Below are positions 19,283 through 28,889 of a stretch of 64,000 bases of DNA, in pieces (within the stretch, counting starts at the first letter, position 1; the number at the start of each line of letters is the position of its first letter). Under the pieces are notes generated by a model. That model was not told the origin of the DNA. It searched no databases and was given only the letters and a program-made list of their open reading frames with translations. This DNA comes from Neobacillus sp. PS3-34. GTDB taxonomy: Bacteria > Bacillota > Bacilli > Bacillales > Cytobacillaceae. Location of the stretch: NCBI RefSeq assembly GCF_030915465.1, contig NZ_CP133267.1, forward strand, positions 434,001 through 498,000, given 5' to 3'. The translations under genes and the position numbers were made by a program.

Positions 19283-19657
19283 ATGGTGCTTTCAAAGAAA
19301 AAAATAGAGGCAGAAGTAAGCGCAGCATTGATTAAATTTCAACGAGATCTTATTGGCAAAGGTCCACAGGAAGCTAAAACCTATATTGTAAAAGATATGT
19401 TAATTACCCGCTTTAAAGGAGTTCTTTCAGTTGAAGAAAAACACCTGGTAAGCCACAAAGTCGGGAAAAAACTCGTCAAACAGATGCGCCAGGTGCTTAG
19501 GGAAATGTATAGCGAGGAATATGAAAAAATCGTCGAAGAATTAACAGGCTGTAAAGTTCTTTCTTCTCATAGTGATATTAGTACAAAAACCGGCGAACGA
19601 ATCGAAGTATTTATTATTGATAAAGATTTAGAAAAATTTATAGAAAATAACTCTTAA
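19283..19657 (+). CDS. DUF2294 domain-containing protein
   Basis: A 124-aa protein matching the DUF2294 pattern: GKGPQEAKTYIVKDMLITRF then GVLSVEEKHLV, a helical middle, and LTGCKVLSSHSDISTKTGER near the end. DUF2294 proteins occur beside Na+-linked decarboxylases and elsewhere; their function is not established. The ATG follows GGGGGAA. It is divergent from the kdp transcript, separated by about 200 bp, with no terminator of its own recognised. Confidence 0.85.
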   Translation: MVLSKKKIEAEVSAALIKFQRDLIGKGPQEAKTYIVKDMLITRFKGVLSVEEKHLVSHKVGKKLVKQMRQVLREMYSEEYEKIVEELTGCKVLSSHSDISTKTGERIEVFIIDKDLEKFIENNS

Positions 19658-19793
19658 GCGTTTTTTGATATAATATTTTAAGGTTCCTACTTGAAGGCAA
19701 ATAGAATCTTAATTTTTTGCTCTAAACATGTACGATAATTACAAATTTAAAATACTATTTCTATTGCCAAGGAATATAGGTGGGTGAAAATTT

Positions 19794-20468
19794 ATGGTTG
19801 GTATCTTAATAGCCGGCATTGCGCCCGGCATTGCTTTATTATACTATTTTTATTTAAAGGATAAATATGAACCCGAACCTATCAACCTGGTAATCCGAAC
19901 TTTTCTTTTCGGTGCAATACTTGTTTTTCCGATTTCCTTCGTTGATCAAATATTCGATAAAGAATATTTGTTTCATTCGAATTTTTCGAAAGCCTTTTTT
20001 CGGACTGGCTTTCTGGAAGAATCTCTCAAATGGATTGTTTTATATTATTGTGCTTATTTACATAAAGAATTCGATGAGCCATTTGATGGCATTGTCTATG
20101 GCTCTGCTGTGGCATTAGGTTTCGCAACCGCAGAAAATATATTATATACATTTGTTTATGGAACCCAGACAGCTCTTATTCGTTCTTTATTACCTGTTTC
20201 AAGCCATGCCTTATTTGGTGTTATAATGGGTTATTATATTTCAAAAGTAAAATTTTCATTAGGAAACAAAGGAAAATGGATTATTTTATCGTTACTAGTC
20301 CCAATTATTCTTCATGGTTTATATGACTATATTTTACTTATTCAAACATCCTGGCTTACCATGATGCTGCCCTTTATGTTTTTTTTATGGTGGTTCGCTA
20401 TGGCTAAATTAAACTTTGCACAAGGATTAAGCAAACAGTATTTTGACAAGCTCTCTCAAAAAGGATAA
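19794..20468 (+). CDS. prsW: PrsW-type intramembrane glutamic protease
   Basis: A 224-aa polytopic membrane protein of the PrsW/CAAX-like family. Catalytic motifs are visible: EESLKW (Glu75-Glu76), GFATAENILY, SSHALFGVIMGYY and HGLYDYILL. In B. subtilis PrsW makes the first cut of the anti-sigma factor RsiW in the envelope stress response. No rsiW/sigW is adjacent. GGTGGGTG precedes the ATG. A bidirectional terminator follows at 20562. Confidence 0.9.
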   Translation: MVGILIAGIAPGIALLYYFYLKDKYEPEPINLVIRTFLFGAILVFPISFVDQIFDKEYLFHSNFSKAFFRTGFLEESLKWIVLYYCAYLHKEFDEPFDGIVYGSAVALGFATAENILYTFVYGTQTALIRSLLPVSSHALFGVIMGYYISKVKFSLGNKGKWIILSLLVPIILHGLYDYILLIQTSWLTMMLPFMFFLWWFAMAKLNFAQGLSKQYFDKLSQKG

Positions 20469-20561
20469 GAAGATAACACTAGAAAAAACCAAATTTCATT
20501 ATTAGTTCCTAATCTTCAGCTGAAATTAATTCAGGAGTCCTATGTAATTCTAAAATAGAAA

Positions 20562-20596
20562 TAGACCAAATCATTATTTGATTTGGTCTTTATTAT
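20562..20596. terminator. Bidirectional terminator between prsW and the XRE-TPR gene
   Basis: GACCAAATCA and TGATTTGGTC arms enclose a short loop and are followed by TTTATTATTA. It separates two convergent genes. Confidence 0.75.
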
Positions 20597-20726
20597 TATC
20601 TCCAATCTCTCTTTATTCAAATGGACCTATTTGGAAATAGAAGAAGAGACAGTAATTTACTTTTCACGGTAATTAAACGGCATCGACAAATCAATCTAAG
20701 AGATTAGTATACTTGGAGATCACCCC

Positions 20727-21974
20727 TTATTCATACTCATAGTAACTCTTTTTTCCATGCATGTAAGATTGGGCAAGTTCTAAGGCTTTTTGAGTCTCTC
20801 CCATTTCGTTATAGTATTGAAAGAGTTTCTTTTCATAGTGTTCAATTAACATGGTGTATCCTATATTTTTTAAATATGGCAGGGCTTTCATTTCAATGAA
20901 CTGATAGTACTTATCTTCTTCATTATTCAGCTTATAGAGGTGTAATTGAAAGGAAATACAGAAATATGAATTTGTCGGTTTTGCCAATTCATACCCTTTT
21001 TCCGCCAGCTCCAATAACTCCTCTTTAGAAAGTAAATTCCCTTTGTGGCATGAACTAATATAGCCATCTAAACAATATAAATAATGAGGGGTATTTTCAT
21101 CAACTAGATTAAGAGATTCCAGATAATGGTGCGTAGCTTCATTATATTTTTTTCTTCTATAGAATTCAAAAGCAAGATTATGATATAGCTTTGATTTACG
21201 CTCAACATCATTAATTGCATCACATGTTCTTATTAATTGCTCGTAACGTTCTTTCGTCTCTTTGAAATCATGATGTTCCCTCGCATTTAATTGGATGATC
21301 ATGATCATTTCTGTATCAATGATTCGTTTAATATTTAACGTTTTTTGAAAATAATCAAGAACTTTCTCAGCATAATAATAGGAAATAATATTAGCATTGA
21401 CTGTATGATACGACAGAGCCAAGTGATAATAATATTCAAAGTGATTATATTGACTTTGATCAATCGAAATTAAAATATGTATACAATCTCGATATTCTCC
21501 TGTTAGAAAGTAATAGATTCCTTGTACATGCTTTAACATATTGCGATCTTGCGGAGATAGTGATGCCTCATTTTTTTGCAGTGCTTGAATAATCAATAAT
21601 GCTGATTCTAATTTGTGATGAGATAAATAATGTCTTGCTAAAAGTAATTGATAATAATCACGGAAATCTTCAAGTTGAATCAGTATTTCCTTTTCAATTT
21701 CGTTTTTTAAAACTTCTGATTCTTCGTTTTGCTGCATGACCAACGCATCGTGCCAAAGCTTTAATTTCAGATGAAGATGTTGATAACGGTCCTTTTCATC
21801 TTCGAGGGAGATATTTAATCTTTTAGATAATAAATAAGTAATTTCCCGTGAGTATTCTGTAATGCCACGTTCTATCTTACTTAAATGTGTTACAGAACAT
21901 ATTCCTTCTCCAAGCTGTCCCTGAGTTGATCCTGCTTTTTCACGATAAAACTTGATTATTTTCCCCTCTATCAT
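20727..21974 (-). CDS. XRE helix-turn-helix regulator with TPR repeats (RRNPP-like)
   Basis: A 415-aa protein with an N-terminal XRE HTH (STQGQLGEGICSVTHLSKIE) and about 330 aa of helical TPR-like repeats (for example YHNLAFEFYRRKKYNEATHH). This layout is that of PlcR/NprR/AimR-type regulators, which often sense short peptides. No obvious signal-peptide gene lies immediately downstream. The ATG at 21974 is chosen because GAGGTG lies just upstream. An 11-bp inverted repeat lies 70 bp upstream. Confidence 0.85.
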   Translation of the reverse strand: MIEGKIIKFYREKAGSTQGQLGEGICSVTHLSKIERGITEYSREITYLLSKRLNISLEDEKDRYQHLHLKLKLWHDALVMQQNEESEVLKNEIEKEILIQLEDFRDYYQLLLARHYLSHHKLESALLIIQALQKNEASLSPQDRNMLKHVQGIYYFLTGEYRDCIHILISIDQSQYNHFEYYYHLALSYHTVNANIISYYYAEKVLDYFQKTLNIKRIIDTEMIMIIQLNAREHHDFKETKERYEQLIRTCDAINDVERKSKLYHNLAFEFYRRKKYNEATHHYLESLNLVDENTPHYLYCLDGYISSCHKGNLLSKEELLELAEKGYELAKPTNSYFCISFQLHLYKLNNEEDKYYQFIEMKALPYLKNIGYTMLIEHYEKKLFQYYNEMGETQKALELAQSYMHGKKSYYEYE

Positions 21975-22043
21975 CTCGCACCTCAAGTTGTAAGTTAACT
22001 ATAGTTATATAATTAATAATATTTTTAAATAATCACTTCATTA

Positions 22044-22081
22044 ATTAACAATAAAGGTATCGTAAGTCCGTTATTGTTAAT
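22044..22081. promoter_or_regulatory. Spaced 11-bp inverted repeat upstream of the XRE-TPR gene
   Basis: ATTAACAATAA (22044-22054) and TTATTGTTAAT (22071-22081) are perfect complements separated by 16 bp. The arms are AT-rich with no T-tract, which fits a dimer-binding operator better than a terminator. The regulator binding here, perhaps the XRE protein itself, is inferred. Confidence 0.35.
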
Positions 22082-22185
22082 ATAGGTTTAATTTTCCGAA
22101 TGGTCAATATACTTTTCACTCGGAAAAATTGCATTTTGCTTCTAGGTAACTTATAAATCATTTTTGCCCATGTAAAATTTTATTA

Positions 22186-22471
22186 GGCTGTTTTCTAAAA
22201 GATTGTTGTTTTTAGTAGTAGTTGATTTCCGCTTCAGGATGCTCGCTTTCCGCGGGGTAGGCGGTGAGCCTCCTCGTCGCTAAAGCGACTGCGGGGTCTC
22301 GTCTCACCTGTCCCACTGCTCCCGCAGGACGGTGAATCAGCTCCCTTGAATCAACAACGCACGAAGGAAATGCGATAGCATTTTCGAGGATCTCGCACCT
22401 TCCGCTCCAATCAACTTCTTTATCAACCATCTGATTCATTCTAAATAGCAACAAAGTTTACGAAAACAGCC
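22186..22471. mobile_element. MITE-like element, copy 1 (286 bp)
   Basis: The ends are GGCTGTTTTC and GAAAACAGCC, exact inverted repeats. Flanks TTTTATTA and TTTTATAA match at 7 of 8 bases, indicating an 8-bp target duplication. The interior is the G/C-rich, highly structured Bacillaceae repeat with GTTGATTTCCGC at one side and TCCAATCAAC at the other. There is no coding capacity. Copies 2 and 3 lie at 43522 and 59154. Confidence 0.85.
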
Positions 22472-22563
22472 TTTTATAAAAATAGAGATAATCTAAAATG
22501 GAAGGGTTTAATTTTGTGGAGGAATTTACGAAGAATGTAGAATGTTGAAATAAAAAAGAGCCG

Positions 22564-22665
22564 TTACCCGACCAAACCGATTACCACCATTAAACCCGCT
22601 AGTCCACCTCCTGCAATCGCAAAGAAATGGTACACATGATCTTCTATACCCAGTACATTTTTCAT
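22564..22665 (-). CDS. Candidate 33-aa hydrophobic small protein
   Basis: An ATG at 22665 opens a frame with a glycine-rich hydrophobic helix (FFAIAGGGLAGLMVVIGLVG) that ends at 22564. It sits just after the terminator of the narK-like gene and has no visible ribosome binding site. The composition is protein-like, but expression is uncertain. Confidence 0.3.
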   Translation of the reverse strand: MKNVLGIEDHVYHFFAIAGGGLAGLMVVIGLVG

Positions 22666-22667
22666 AA

Positions 22668-22700
22668 CAAAAAAAGCTGAGAGTGAATCTTCAGCTCTTT
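22668..22700 (-). terminator. Terminator of the narK-PAS gene
   Basis: On the minus strand AGCTGA and TCAGCT enclose AGATTCACTC and are followed by TTTTTTT. The 5' arm overlaps the last codons and stop of the gene. Confidence 0.8.
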
Positions 22701-24189
22701 TGCTCTGTCATATCACTAAAAAGTCCAAGATAATATTTGACTTCTCCTGCATCATTTTTCACTTCACTAATGGTAAGCCATTCTAAATAAACTTCCCCAT
22801 TTCTTCTTTTATTCCATATTTCACCTTGCCAATACCCTCGTTTTTGAACCGAATCCCACATTTTTTGATAGAAAGTCTGATCATGCTTTCCAGACTGTAA
22901 AATGTTTGGATTCTTTCCTACTACTTCATCAGCCTGGTAGCCGGTTACCTTTGTAAAGGCACGGTTTACTTTTTCAATCATTCCCTTTGTATTGGTTACC
23001 ATCATACTTTGACCAACGTTTTCCATAATCTTTGTTTCCAGACTCAATTTTTCTAAGTAATACATCCACACAACAATGACAAAGCTAGCCATTGCAAACA
23101 TAGCAAGGGACATAAAACCAATCGCATAATGTCCTGTAATATTAAACACAATGGTGAGGACGAGTGGTGGGAAAAATCCACCCAGTCCTCCCATAGCCGA
23201 TACAATCCCATTGACAATACCCGCTTGTTTTGAAAAATAATAAGGTACAAGTTTAAAAATAGTTCCATTTCCAATCCCAGCACAGAAAGCAACCGTTAAC
23301 GAGCCAATCGAATACAACGTAATAGTGGGTGAAAAGGATAGTAAAACACCTGAGAAGGTTAATCCTCCAAATACAAATAACATAATGATAAATGGATTAA
23401 ATTTATCACCGAGCCACCCGCCAATACGCCGAAAAGTGTGGCTATTGTAATAAATCCGGCTGTCCGTAAACCTGCATCCACCGATGTTAACTTAAAGTTT
23501 GACACTAAAAAATTGGGTAGGTAAACCGTAAAAGCGACAAATGAACCAAATGTAATAAAATAGAATAGGCTTAAGAACCATAGTTTTTCATTCTGATAAA
23601 CTGCTTTGATTTGTCCTGCCAAGGGTTTATTCACTCTAGGCTCTTTACGATCACCAAACAAAAAATTTAATAAGGCAAATAGGATAACAGGAATTAAAAA
23701 CAAGCGAATCGTATTTTGCCATCCCATGGTATTTGCCAGCATGGGAGCCATAAAAGAGGTAAGTGCTGTCCCAATATTTCCTGCACCATAAATTCCATTT
23801 ACAAATCCGTGCCGCTCCTTCGGATAATATTTTGGCAATGAAGTTACTCCGATTGAAAAGACAGCGCCCCCCATTCCAAGAACTAAACCACCAATTATTA
23901 AATCCGTAAGTGAATTTGCCATACTAATATAATAGACGGGAAAAATTAAAATGATAAAACTAATGAAAAAGATGATTCTAGCACCAAATCGATTTGTCCA
24001 GTACCCCAGGAGAACTCGCATAACCGAACCTAATATAACAGGAACGGCTGTAACCAGAGCGATTTCATTAGGTGTTAGAGAAATTCCTTTTTTTATAAAC
24101 GGCATTAAGGATGAAATAATCACCCAGACCATAAAACCTACTACAAGGCTCAGGGTTTGAAGAGGCAATTGCCATTTTTGTGAATTCAT
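22691..24189 (-). pseudogene. narK: NarK-type nitrate/nitrite MFS transporter fused to a PAS domain, one frameshift
   Basis: The first part is a NarK-family MFS domain (MRVLLGYWTNRFGARIIFFI; GGAVFSIGVTSLPKYYPKER). The frame breaks near 23418 after GVLAGG; one extra base gives WLGDKFNPFIIMLFVFGGL and continues through AFCAGIGNGTIFKLVPYYF. After the last membrane helix (FVIVVWMYYLEKL) comes a complete PAS/PAC domain (AFTKVTGYQADEVVGKNPNI; YYLGLFSDMTEQKS). Total about 500 aa. The ATG at 24189 is preferred because AAGGAG lies 11 bp upstream. Nitrate/nitrite exchange is inferred from family. A transporter-PAS fusion is unusual and suggests redox or ligand control. Confidence 0.8.
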
Positions 24190-24623
24190 TTGCTCATTTT
24201 CTCCTTTCAAAATGGGTAGAATTGTAAGTAATAATTGCTAGTTTTATATAATTTATGATTCTTGTTTCAAAAAAAGCAACTTGATTAACAATAAAACCGA
24301 ACTGATCATTCGTACTGGATAATGCAAATAATATTAGCGATTCCCAATAATTAGTATATTCATATTAATGTACGTTTTTGAAATTATTTACAATTGTTTG
24401 TCCCTTAACACAAAAAACACCTTAACATTATTTCGGAAGTATGTCTGTGACTTATTTAACAAAACGTTTTATCTTGAAAATACAAGCGACAATGTGCTGA
24501 TCTGTTTCAGCAAGGAATGCAAAGACGTTGCGACAACACCAATACCCTCCAACAGAAAACAATTTACATGCTCATTTATGGATAGACCGTAAGAGGTCAA
24601 CAAATAATAAGAAAAAAATAGAA
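24190..24623. other. Intergenic region with no supported feature
   Basis: An AT-rich stretch between two divergent genes. Short open frames exist but lack ribosome binding sites and protein-like composition. No Fnr-type TGTGA-TCACA box was found upstream of the narK-like gene. Confidence 0.5.
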
Positions 24624-24854
24624 ATGGTGATACGTTTGAAGCAGCTTTTCATTTTCTTACTGTTATTTTCCCTCATAACTGCCCTCGCAATTTTATTGGA
24701 TATGATTCAAGGGCTTGGTATTGATGAAATTTTACATACCTTTATTAAAATGGGACAACAGATAACTGGAGAAGATTATGTCATTATTATTATTTTTTTC
24801 CTTCCACTTATTATCTCAAAAGCTTCCGATTACTTAAAAACCAAGCAGAATTAA
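24624..24854 (+). CDS. Small membrane protein next to the germination operon
   Basis: A 76-aa protein with two hydrophobic segments (LFIFLLLFSLITALAILLDM and EDYVIIIIFFLPLIISKASD) joined by an amphipathic stretch (GIDEILHTFIKMGQQITG). The start may be the ATG at 24624 or the TTG at 24636, which has GGTGA upstream. It is convergent with the germination operon. I do not recognise a family; a spore membrane role is suggested only by position. Confidence 0.55.
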   Translation: MVIRLKQLFIFLLLFSLITALAILLDMIQGLGIDEILHTFIKMGQQITGEDYVIIIIFFLPLIISKASDYLKTKQN

Positions 24855-24913
24855 ACTTTTAATTCCCCACTTTTATCAATTGGAGTCTCGAAAAAAGAAG
24901 TACTCAACAGACA

Positions 24914-26014
24914 TTAAACAGAGGAAGCCTTCACTTTCCGTTTAATCCATGCAATGACTAATGATAAAAGAGGAATGACTATTTGCAAAGGAAGATGCAG
25001 GTAATATGGTACTACCATTAACCCTTCTTGAATGTGCTCAATAAATCCATGAGCGATTATTTGTGAACTAATTAAAATCATAATCCCCATTGGATAGATC
25101 AATTTTTTTGGTTCTTTAACTTTAAACAAATCGGCAGTGCCAATAATCGCGCAGAAAGAGAAAACGGTTACTTTTACAAATCCTAATATGACCATACTGA
25201 TGATCACTACAATATCCAGCCTTTGGACAAAATCAGCAATATTAATGTAACTTACAGCCGTAAGGATAGGAAAAGCCGAACGATCTGCAATATTTGAACC
25301 GATTATTGCAATATTCATAAAGGTGAATAAAGTTAAAACCAAGCCACTAACAACGATGCTTATAATTCCAATTTTCTTGGCTTTTTCTTGTTTGTTTAAA
25401 TAAGGGAGGAGCATCGTAAAGGCAATCATTTCACCGAAAGGAAACGTTATAGTAGCTGGGAATAAATTTTTAAATATAGGACGCCAGCCATGTTCTAAAA
25501 TAGGACGAAGATGATTTAACTCGACAATCCCACTTGCAATTTCAAATAAAATAAGGAAAAAAAACATAAACACGATAATGAATAGGCAAAGTTCAGATAT
25601 ACGAAAAAACACTTCCACCTTGTAGACTGCATACATCACACATAAAACCATGATGATACCAATTGTAAAAATGGAACTTTGACGATATGCTGTTATTACT
25701 AATAGTGCTTCAAAATCACGCAATACACGAGAAGCAATGTAGATAAAATAAATTACATACATTAGCCCTATGATCCAGCCTAAATAGCTGCCAAGAATTT
25801 TCCGAAGATAGCCTGTCAGCGGCAATGAAGGAAACATATTATAAAGTTTTGCGTAAACAAGAAATAGAATGCAGCCGCAGGCGATTCCAAGTAATACAGT
25901 TATCCAGGCATCCTGTTTTGCATCTCTGGCCATCCCAACCAGAATTGCACTTCCTAATTCAAATAAAAAAATGACACTAAATAACTGAAATCCGTTAACC
26001 TTCACCTGATTCAT
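24914..26014 (-). CDS. Spore germination protein, GerAB/GerKB family permease
   Basis: A 366-aa, about 10-helix membrane protein of the amino acid permease-like GerB family (VNGFQLFSVIFLFELGSAIL; IAFTMLLPYLNKQEKAKKIG). It is the B subunit of a germinant receptor in the inner spore membrane, thought to bind germinant. The ATG at 26014 follows AAGGAG; a TTG at 26038 overlaps the stop of the C subunit gene. It is the last gene of an A-C-B ordered operon. Confidence 0.92.
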   Translation of the reverse strand: MNQVKVNGFQLFSVIFLFELGSAILVGMARDAKQDAWITVLLGIACGCILFLVYAKLYNMFPSLPLTGYLRKILGSYLGWIIGLMYVIYFIYIASRVLRDFEALLVITAYRQSSIFTIGIIMVLCVMYAVYKVEVFFRISELCLFIIVFMFFFLILFEIASGIVELNHLRPILEHGWRPIFKNLFPATITFPFGEMIAFTMLLPYLNKQEKAKKIGIISIVVSGLVLTLFTFMNIAIIGSNIADRSAFPILTAVSYINIADFVQRLDIVVIISMVILGFVKVTVFSFCAIIGTADLFKVKEPKKLIYPMGIMILISSQIIAHGFIEHIQEGLMVVPYYLHLPLQIVIPLLSLVIAWIKRKVKASSV

Positions 26015-26034
26015 CTTGCTATACAACTCCTTAA

Positions 26035-27219
26035 TCAATAGGGATAAGGCTTGATTCTCATTCCTGTCCTTTCAATGTCCATTTTTACATGAACATTTAC
26101 GTTTGCTTGTGAAAACAGCTCCTTCCAACGGTGCTTTGATTCATTCCATTTCCGAATATGAGTATAGTGCAGGATTTCTCCAAATCCGAACACATCACTC
26201 TTCACTTTTTGAGCTGCCTTGATCCCATCTTTTATTTCCTTTTCCAATTCCCTTTCTGCTTTATGTTCATATTCTTTCACCACTTTACGATTACTTATAT
26301 CCTTGTTACATAACAGCTCAACTATAGAACCTGAAACATTTGCGTTAATCGTGATAACGGCTTGATTATTCTTTATGTCTACGTTTGAATGACTTTTTAA
26401 GCGATTAACAAGGATATTGTTATACCTTTTTTCATCACAGTGAATCCTCACGTTGGTTTGTTCAATCTTATTTTGAATGATCTGAATTGACTTTGTCTTT
26501 TTTCCATCCAACCATCCTACAAGTTTTCCTTTCCCAAACATGGCGACCCCATTAAGAAATACGTATGCCTTATGCATATTTTCTAAATTGGCTTTTGTCG
26601 TACCCTTTTCCTTGTCCCCATTTATACTAATACCATTTATAGCAGGTTCTGAGCCAATGTTAGATAGATCTTCAATCACTTGATAAATTTTCGTTTCACC
26701 ATATTCCCCGGTGTTTTTAGAGGCATTCTTCAATTTACCTATGATCGTTCTAACGGGGACTTTATCATTTGAAGGAAGTATATCCATTGTGGTTTTTACA
26801 TTTTCATCCCTTGCAATAAGGACAGGGACATTCACACGGACTCCTGCATCCCGCTCGAACACATCAAATATAAAGTTTAAACTTTCCTTCTTAGCTAATT
26901 GTTCGCCGAGGATTACTACCTGAATGTGAGAATATATATTCTGCCGTGAGAATAGTCTAGATGTATTGTAAGCAGCTTCAGAAAGAGTTTTTCCAGTAGT
27001 GATAAAGCTGGTAACCGGTGTAGCACCTGAACCCGTGGCTTGGGCAGCATTTTCACTTGGATTAATGGCTTGGTAAATCACCTGATATGTTTTTTTAGCT
27101 GGAATATAATCGATCCCTAGTCCAACCACAATGGCTATTTCATTTAGTTCTTTGTAATTAGAGCATCCTGAGAGGATACTAAATAAGAAAATGATGATAA
27201 AACATAATTTATTTCTCAC
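26035..27219 (-). CDS. Spore germination lipoprotein, GerAC/GerKC family
   Basis: A protein of about 394 aa with a lipoprotein signal (IIIFLFSILSGC, lipobox LSGC) and the Ger(x)C domain (ELNEIAIVVGLGIDY, VVILGEQLAKK, FERDAGVRVNVPVLIARDE). It is the C subunit of a germinant receptor, anchored to the outer face of the inner spore membrane. The GTG at 27219 is favoured because GAGGGTG lies 6 bp upstream; the frame is open to a TTG at 27237. It overlaps both neighbours, indicating tight coupling. Confidence 0.92.
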   Translation of the reverse strand: MRNKLCFIIIFLFSILSGCSNYKELNEIAIVVGLGIDYIPAKKTYQVIYQAINPSENAAQATGSGATPVTSFITTGKTLSEAAYNTSRLFSRQNIYSHIQVVILGEQLAKKESLNFIFDVFERDAGVRVNVPVLIARDENVKTTMDILPSNDKVPVRTIIGKLKNASKNTGEYGETKIYQVIEDLSNIGSEPAINGISINGDKEKGTTKANLENMHKAYVFLNGVAMFGKGKLVGWLDGKKTKSIQIIQNKIEQTNVRIHCDEKRYNNILVNRLKSHSNVDIKNNQAVITINANVSGSIVELLCNKDISNRKVVKEYEHKAERELEKEIKDGIKAAQKVKSDVFGFGEILHYTHIRKWNESKHRWKELFSQANVNVHVKMDIERTGMRIKPYPY

Positions 27220-28753
27220 TCGAATCACCCTCTTCAATCTTCCTCATTCGCACTTCGTTCTTTTTATTTGCGGGAGATGGTCTATTTACCAAGCTATGTA
27301 TAGAAAAATGGAACAAAGCATCCTTTTGCTCGTTAAGCCGAAACGGGGCGAAGGGAGCAAGATAGGGTTCTCCAAACGAGCGCAGCCCGCACATATGCAT
27401 GCCAATGATAAGTGAAGCAATTAAAACACCATACAACCCTGCATAGGAAGCAATAATTAAAAACAGAAATCGAAGAATTCGTGCAGTAACCCCAATATTG
27501 TAGTTTGGAAGTGCGAAACTAGCTATTGCCGTTATCGAAACAATAATGACCATTGCTGCGGAAACAAAACCTGCTTGTACTGCGGCTTGGCCGAGGATAA
27601 GAGCACCTACGATTGATAGGGCTGGACCAACAGCTCTTGGCATACGAATTCCCGCTTCCCTTAATACTTCAAAGGTCATCTCCATGATGAAAGCTTCTAT
27701 TACGGCAGGAAACGGAACTGCCTCTCTTTGTGCAGCGATACTGACTAGTAAAACCGTAGGAACAAGTGCCTGATGGTGTGTAATCATTGCCACATATAAA
27801 CCAGGTGCATAAAGAGCTAAGAAGAAAGCCCCTAGCCGTAATATCCTTAAAAAGCTCCCGATGTACTGATTCTGGTAATAATCTTCGGGAGACTGGAAGA
27901 ATTGTGTAAAGGTAACAGGAACGATAAGAACATAAGGAGTTCCGGCGATAAAAATGGCGACCCGTCCTTCAAGTAAATTTCCCACCACAACATCTGGACG
28001 TTCGGTATTTTGTACCGTTGGGAAAGGGGAATGCTTCTCGTCTTTAATGAAGCTTTCTATATAAGCGGATTCAAGAATGCCATCTATTTTGATTTTTTGC
28101 AGACGCTGCCTAACTTCATTTACAATAGATTCTTGTGCAATGTTCTTGATATACATGATTTCAACTGGGGTTTGTGTTACTTCGCCAATTTTCATCGATT
28201 CAAGACGTAAATTCGGACTTTGGACACGAGCTCGAACCAAGGAAGTGTTGGTACGTAGACTTTCTGTAAAGGCGTCTTTTGGACCCCGAATAACCGTTTG
28301 AGTTGTTGGCTCTGTGATACCGCGCGATTGAAATTCTTTTGTATCATAAATGAGAACTGTAGTATCACCATGTATTAAAATGGCAGTGTTCCCAAATACG
28401 ATTTCCGACAAGATATCACTTAAAGTGTTTTTCACCTTTATATTTGAGATGGTAATCGTTTGTTCCAAATCTTCCTTTATAGACCTGGTAGACAGGGCGG
28501 CTTTGCATGTTAAAAGAGGTTCAATAATATGTTCATTTATATCTTGTACATTTGAAATTCCGTCTATATGAACGACTGCAAAAGCACACGGATCATCTTT
28601 ATGTTTGATAAAACGAATCACCAAATCTGAAGCATTGCCTAAATGCTCTTTAATTTGAGCAACATTTTCATTAAGATTTTTCTTTAGAAGGTCATTGGAA
28701 GATATTGAATTTTTCACGTTTTCATCCTGTTTAGGCCGAAATTTTTTCCACAT
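27209..28753 (-). CDS. Spore germination protein, GerAA/GerKA family
   Basis: A 514-aa protein with a large soluble N-terminal domain (KHKDDPCAFAVVHIDGI), the family motif NTSLVRARVQSPNLRLES and EGRVAIFIAGTPYVLIVPVT, then about five membrane helices and the conserved FPAVIEAFIMEMTFEVLREA with GIRMPRAVGPALSIVGALIL. It is the A subunit of a GerA-type nutrient receptor. AGGAGGTG precedes the ATG. A sigma-G-like promoter lies upstream. Confidence 0.94.
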   Translation of the reverse strand: MWKKFRPKQDENVKNSISSNDLLKKNLNENVAQIKEHLGNASDLVIRFIKHKDDPCAFAVVHIDGISNVQDINEHIIEPLLTCKAALSTRSIKEDLEQTITISNIKVKNTLSDILSEIVFGNTAILIHGDTTVLIYDTKEFQSRGITEPTTQTVIRGPKDAFTESLRTNTSLVRARVQSPNLRLESMKIGEVTQTPVEIMYIKNIAQESIVNEVRQRLQKIKIDGILESAYIESFIKDEKHSPFPTVQNTERPDVVVGNLLEGRVAIFIAGTPYVLIVPVTFTQFFQSPEDYYQNQYIGSFLRILRLGAFFLALYAPGLYVAMITHHQALVPTVLLVSIAAQREAVPFPAVIEAFIMEMTFEVLREAGIRMPRAVGPALSIVGALILGQAAVQAGFVSAAMVIIVSITAIASFALPNYNIGVTARILRFLFLIIASYAGLYGVLIASLIIGMHMCGLRSFGEPYLAPFAPFRLNEQKDALFHFSIHSLVNRPSPANKKNEVRMRKIEEGDSSEK

Positions 28754-28808
28754 GAATGATCTTCCACCTCCTGCTTCAGATTTGTTTTATTTTTACCAAA
28801 TAACTCTA

Positions 28809-28837
28809 ATTTATGTAAATTGTACTTTTTGTATTAG
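28809..28837 (-). promoter_or_regulatory. Possible sigma-G promoter of the germination operon
   Basis: On the minus strand CTAATA and CATAAAT are 16 bp apart, resembling the TGAATA / CATACTA pattern of forespore sigma-G promoters. Known ger operons are sigma-G dependent. The match is partial. Confidence 0.35.
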
Positions 28838-28851
28838 AAGACGTAGCCAAG

Positions 28852-28882
28852 AAAAAATGCCACAATTAAAGATTGTGGCATT
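28852..28882 (-). terminator. Terminator of the VOC gene at 28890
   Basis: On the minus strand AATGCCACAAT and ATTGTGGCATT form an 11-bp stem followed by TTTTT. It directly follows the VOC gene stop and separates it from the germination operon promoter. Confidence 0.85.
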
Positions 28883-28889
28883 GATTAAT

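Noticed and set aside
24368..24592. 74-codon open frame upstream of the small membrane protein
   Set aside because: No ribosome binding site, biased AT-rich composition, and it overlaps the start of the better supported frame.
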